Positions 44,961 through 46,424 of a stretch of 46,424 nt of DNA are shown here, one piece after another; within the stretch, counting starts at the first letter, position 1; each line of letters opens with the position of its first letter. The notes below the pieces were generated by a model, which searched no databases, was not told where the DNA came from, and saw only the letters and a program-made list of their open reading frames with translations. A program made the position numbers and the translations under genes. This DNA is from Paenibacillus oceani (lineage in GTDB: Bacteria > Bacillota > Bacilli > Paenibacillales > NBRC-103111): contig NZ_JACXJA010000059.1 in assembly GCF_014705615.1 (NCBI RefSeq), positions 1 through 46,424 on the forward strand, in the 5' to 3' direction.

Positions 44961-45179
44961 TTAAGTTCCTCCTTCATCATCAGGCGGTTGCCACACTGCA
45001 TGAATGAAATGATAATTTACTACTTTTATTCTAGCATGATACAGGAGATGTGGTTTCTTATCGATTGCTATTTTCGGAAGTCGAATCACCTCTCTTCGGA
45101 CATCAACACGCGCCTCACCACAGGTGGTCCTTATATAATCAGGGTTGTCATTTATCTCAATTTCCCACCCAAATTCCAT
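44961..45179 (-). CDS. Hypothetical 72-residue protein
   Basis: The frame reads MEFGWEIEINDNPDYIRTT and ends HAVWQPPDDEGGT. It has a plausible mixed composition and no membrane helix. The start lacks a clear ribosome binding site, so this may be the 3' part of a once longer gene. Its end supplies the GGAGGA of the frameshifted gene that follows, so the two were probably an operon. No family recognised. Confidence 0.4.
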   Translation of the reverse strand: MEFGWEIEINDNPDYIRTTCGEARVDVRREVIRLPKIAIDKKPHLLYHARIKVVNYHFIHAVWQPPDDEGGT

Positions 45180-45220
45180 CACATCATTTTTATCACTTTT
45201 TCACCCTGTTACTCGTTGTG

Positions 45221-45322
45221 GTATTAAGCTAATCTCCCGTTAGCGCAACAACGGCAGCCGTACATTTTAACCGGCTGCCGTTGTGTCACGATTGAGCTAT
45301 CGTCCCCGTTAGCGTAGTGGAG
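45221..45322. repeat. Dispersed hairpin repeat, copy 1
   Basis: A 13-bp perfect inverted repeat (ACAACGGCAGCCG, 45248-45284) is framed by CCCGTTAGCG on the left and GAGCTATCGTCCCCGTTAGCGTAGTGGAG on the right (here split: GAGCTATCGTC, then CCCGTTAGCG). Copy 2 is at 45711-45820. It ends just before the 97-residue membrane gene stop. Confidence 0.75.
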
Positions 45323-45338
45323 ATTTAGAAGTCGAGGA

Positions 45339-45632
45339 TTAATTTCTCCTGATTTCGCCAATCTGTTTTGTTAAATTACTCAATTCATTTCTTATAGTTT
45401 CATTTTCAATTTGAATTTCTCTAATTAGTTTTAGGAAGATAAAACCCAAGACATTTAACATCAAACCCAGTGACGGAAAGGCTACTCGTTTTGCTATGCT
45501 TAACATAAACACGCTATCTGGAGTTTCCGATGAATATGACCTAGGAGCAAACTCCCATAGACCAATCGCTGCGAGTAATATTCCCACTAAAATCATGAAG
45601 TACGATATTTTTTTCGTAGCTTCATAGTACAT
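45339..45632 (-). CDS. Small two-helix membrane protein with C-terminal coiled coil
   Basis: The 97-residue product has two transmembrane helices (about 9-28 and 46-70) and a C-terminal amphipathic helix (REIQIENETIRNELSNLTKQ) that looks like a short coiled coil on the inside. GAGGGGAA precedes the ATG. It is AT-rich, sits between two copies of a hairpin repeat and has no operon partner. Family unknown. Confidence 0.7.
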   Translation of the reverse strand: MYYEATKKISYFMILVGILLAAIGLWEFAPRSYSSETPDSVFMLSIAKRVAFPSLGLMLNVLGFIFLKLIREIQIENETIRNELSNLTKQIGEIRRN

Positions 45633-45710
45633 TAGCTTCCCCTCATCCCCATAAAGTCATGTTTCCAGTAATTTACTTTATAGAGTTTACGCTGAATACT
45701 TGGATTTGTT

Positions 45711-45820
45711 GCGTTAAACCGTCCGTTAGTTGAGCAAAGGCAGCCGATCGTTCTGGATGGCTGCCTTCGTGTATCTTTATCAGCTATCGTCTCCGTTAGC
45801 GTAATGGAGTTACGATAGGT
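45711..45820. repeat. Dispersed hairpin repeat, copy 2
   Basis: AAGGCAGCC (45737-45745) pairs with GGCTGCCTT (45759-45767), flanked by CCGTTAGTTGAGC and by CAGCTATCGTC and TCCGTTAGCGTAATGGAG. It keeps the same order and flanks as copy 1 with a changed stem, which shows it is a mobile or amplified intergenic element. Confidence 0.75.
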
Positions 45821-45861
45821 GACCGATGAGGAACACTTCGCATGTCACATGAAGTAAAACA

Positions 45862-46326
45862 TTATTTTCTCTTCACCGGAATCCAAATTTCCCCAGAAAT
45901 ATATTCTGCCGTTCCATAGTACATTTCGAAGGTTGGACCTTCAACCTGTTCGAATTCCGATGTCGGAAACCACTCGGAATAAATTCGTCCCCATAGCTTT
46001 ATTAAATCACATTGCGGTTCCGGGAATATCGCCCACGTTAATTCCGGAACAGAAAGTTTTGTAAATCTCTCCGGAATATCTAGACCTTTTGGCAAAAAAT
46101 AACTCACCATGTATTTAAACGATGTTCCAGTATGATCATATAAGGCAGCATGCAAGATTGTGTTACTAAAGCGTCCCAGTAATTCATTCATCCCTTCAAC
46201 ACTGCCATCTACATCGCATTGTTGACGGAATTTAGCAACCTCTTCATATACTTTTTGATCGGAATTGACCAGACCATAAGCTCCAAACATCTCAAAAGGA
46301 CCTCTTGATTCGATGCGGTAATTCAT
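45862..46326 (-). CDS. GyrI-like small-molecule-binding domain protein
   Basis: The 154-residue protein is a stand-alone GyrI-like/SOUL effector-binding domain: YRIESRGPFEMFGAYG opening, LWGRIYSEWFPTSEFE and FEMYYGTAEYISGEIWIPVKRK end. The same domain forms the C-terminal half of many AraC regulators (AraC-GyrI). No HTH is encoded before it, so it is either a true single-domain protein or a severed half. GGGAG lies eight bases before the ATG at 46326. It probably binds a drug-like or lipophilic ligand. Confidence 0.8.
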   Translation of the reverse strand: MNYRIESRGPFEMFGAYGLVNSDQKVYEEVAKFRQQCDVDGSVEGMNELLGRFSNTILHAALYDHTGTSFKYMVSYFLPKGLDIPERFTKLSVPELTWAIFPEPQCDLIKLWGRIYSEWFPTSEFEQVEGPTFEMYYGTAEYISGEIWIPVKRK

Positions 46327-46424
46327 TTCGACATCTCCCACTATAAAGTAATGTTTTCTCCTGTTTTCTCGCTCATTCTTAGTTTTTCAACTTTGACAAC
46401 CTATGTCCGTTGGAGGAAGATTGA

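Overview
The window looks like a chromosomal segment of a GC-rich, endospore-forming Gram-positive bacterium of the Paenibacillaceae type (Paenibacillus, Cohnella or a relative). The reasons are a complete GerA-type spore germinant receptor operon, strong AGGAGG-type ribosome binding sites with many GTG and TTG starts, Gram-positive lipoprotein signals, a B. subtilis-like BdhA, and intergenic hairpin repeats of a kind I associate with Paenibacillus. No RNA gene, CRISPR array, insertion sequence or prophage was recognised.

Layout. 1-450 holds GGGGTTCTT tandem repeats and two terminators. 453-1511 (-) is a 2,3-butanediol dehydrogenase. 1766-6036 (+) is a four-gene germinant receptor operon in the order A, C, small D, B. 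6169-8634 (-) is a large protein of unknown function that resembles polysaccharide-lyase folds. 9263-26796 is the most interesting part: a divergent ten-gene cluster built around a tubulin/FtsZ-like GTPase, a TRAFAC-type GTPase with a zinc ribbon, a GAP1-like GTPase partner, two membrane vWA proteins, a second large soluble protein, and three membrane-associated proteins transcribed the other way. It looks like a membrane-linked, GTP-driven assembly. It appears related to the FtsZ-like family 2 / vWA / GTPase system predicted by comparative genomics, but several components here have no assigned role.

27292-39046 is a carbohydrate region: an AraC regulator, a 1475-residue secreted multidomain protein, an orphan ABC sugar-binding lipoprotein, and an operon of aldolase, dehydrogenase and enolase-superfamily dehydratase that suggests catabolism of a sugar acid through a 2-keto-3-deoxy intermediate. 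A TetR regulator lies beside it. Three intergenic regions share an AAGCGCATT core that resembles a catabolite-responsive element. 39351-41213 (+) is a cNMP-binding / AAA+ / patatin triple fusion.

41255-46424 (-) is small-gene, patchy DNA: an AraC relic, an ArsR-led operon (ArsR, a 43-residue ORF, an AHSA1/hydrolase fusion, a lipocalin-like protein, a DUF998 membrane protein), a frameshifted small gene, two copies of a hairpin repeat and a GyrI-like protein. This stretch is visibly lower in GC than the rest and looks like accessory DNA.
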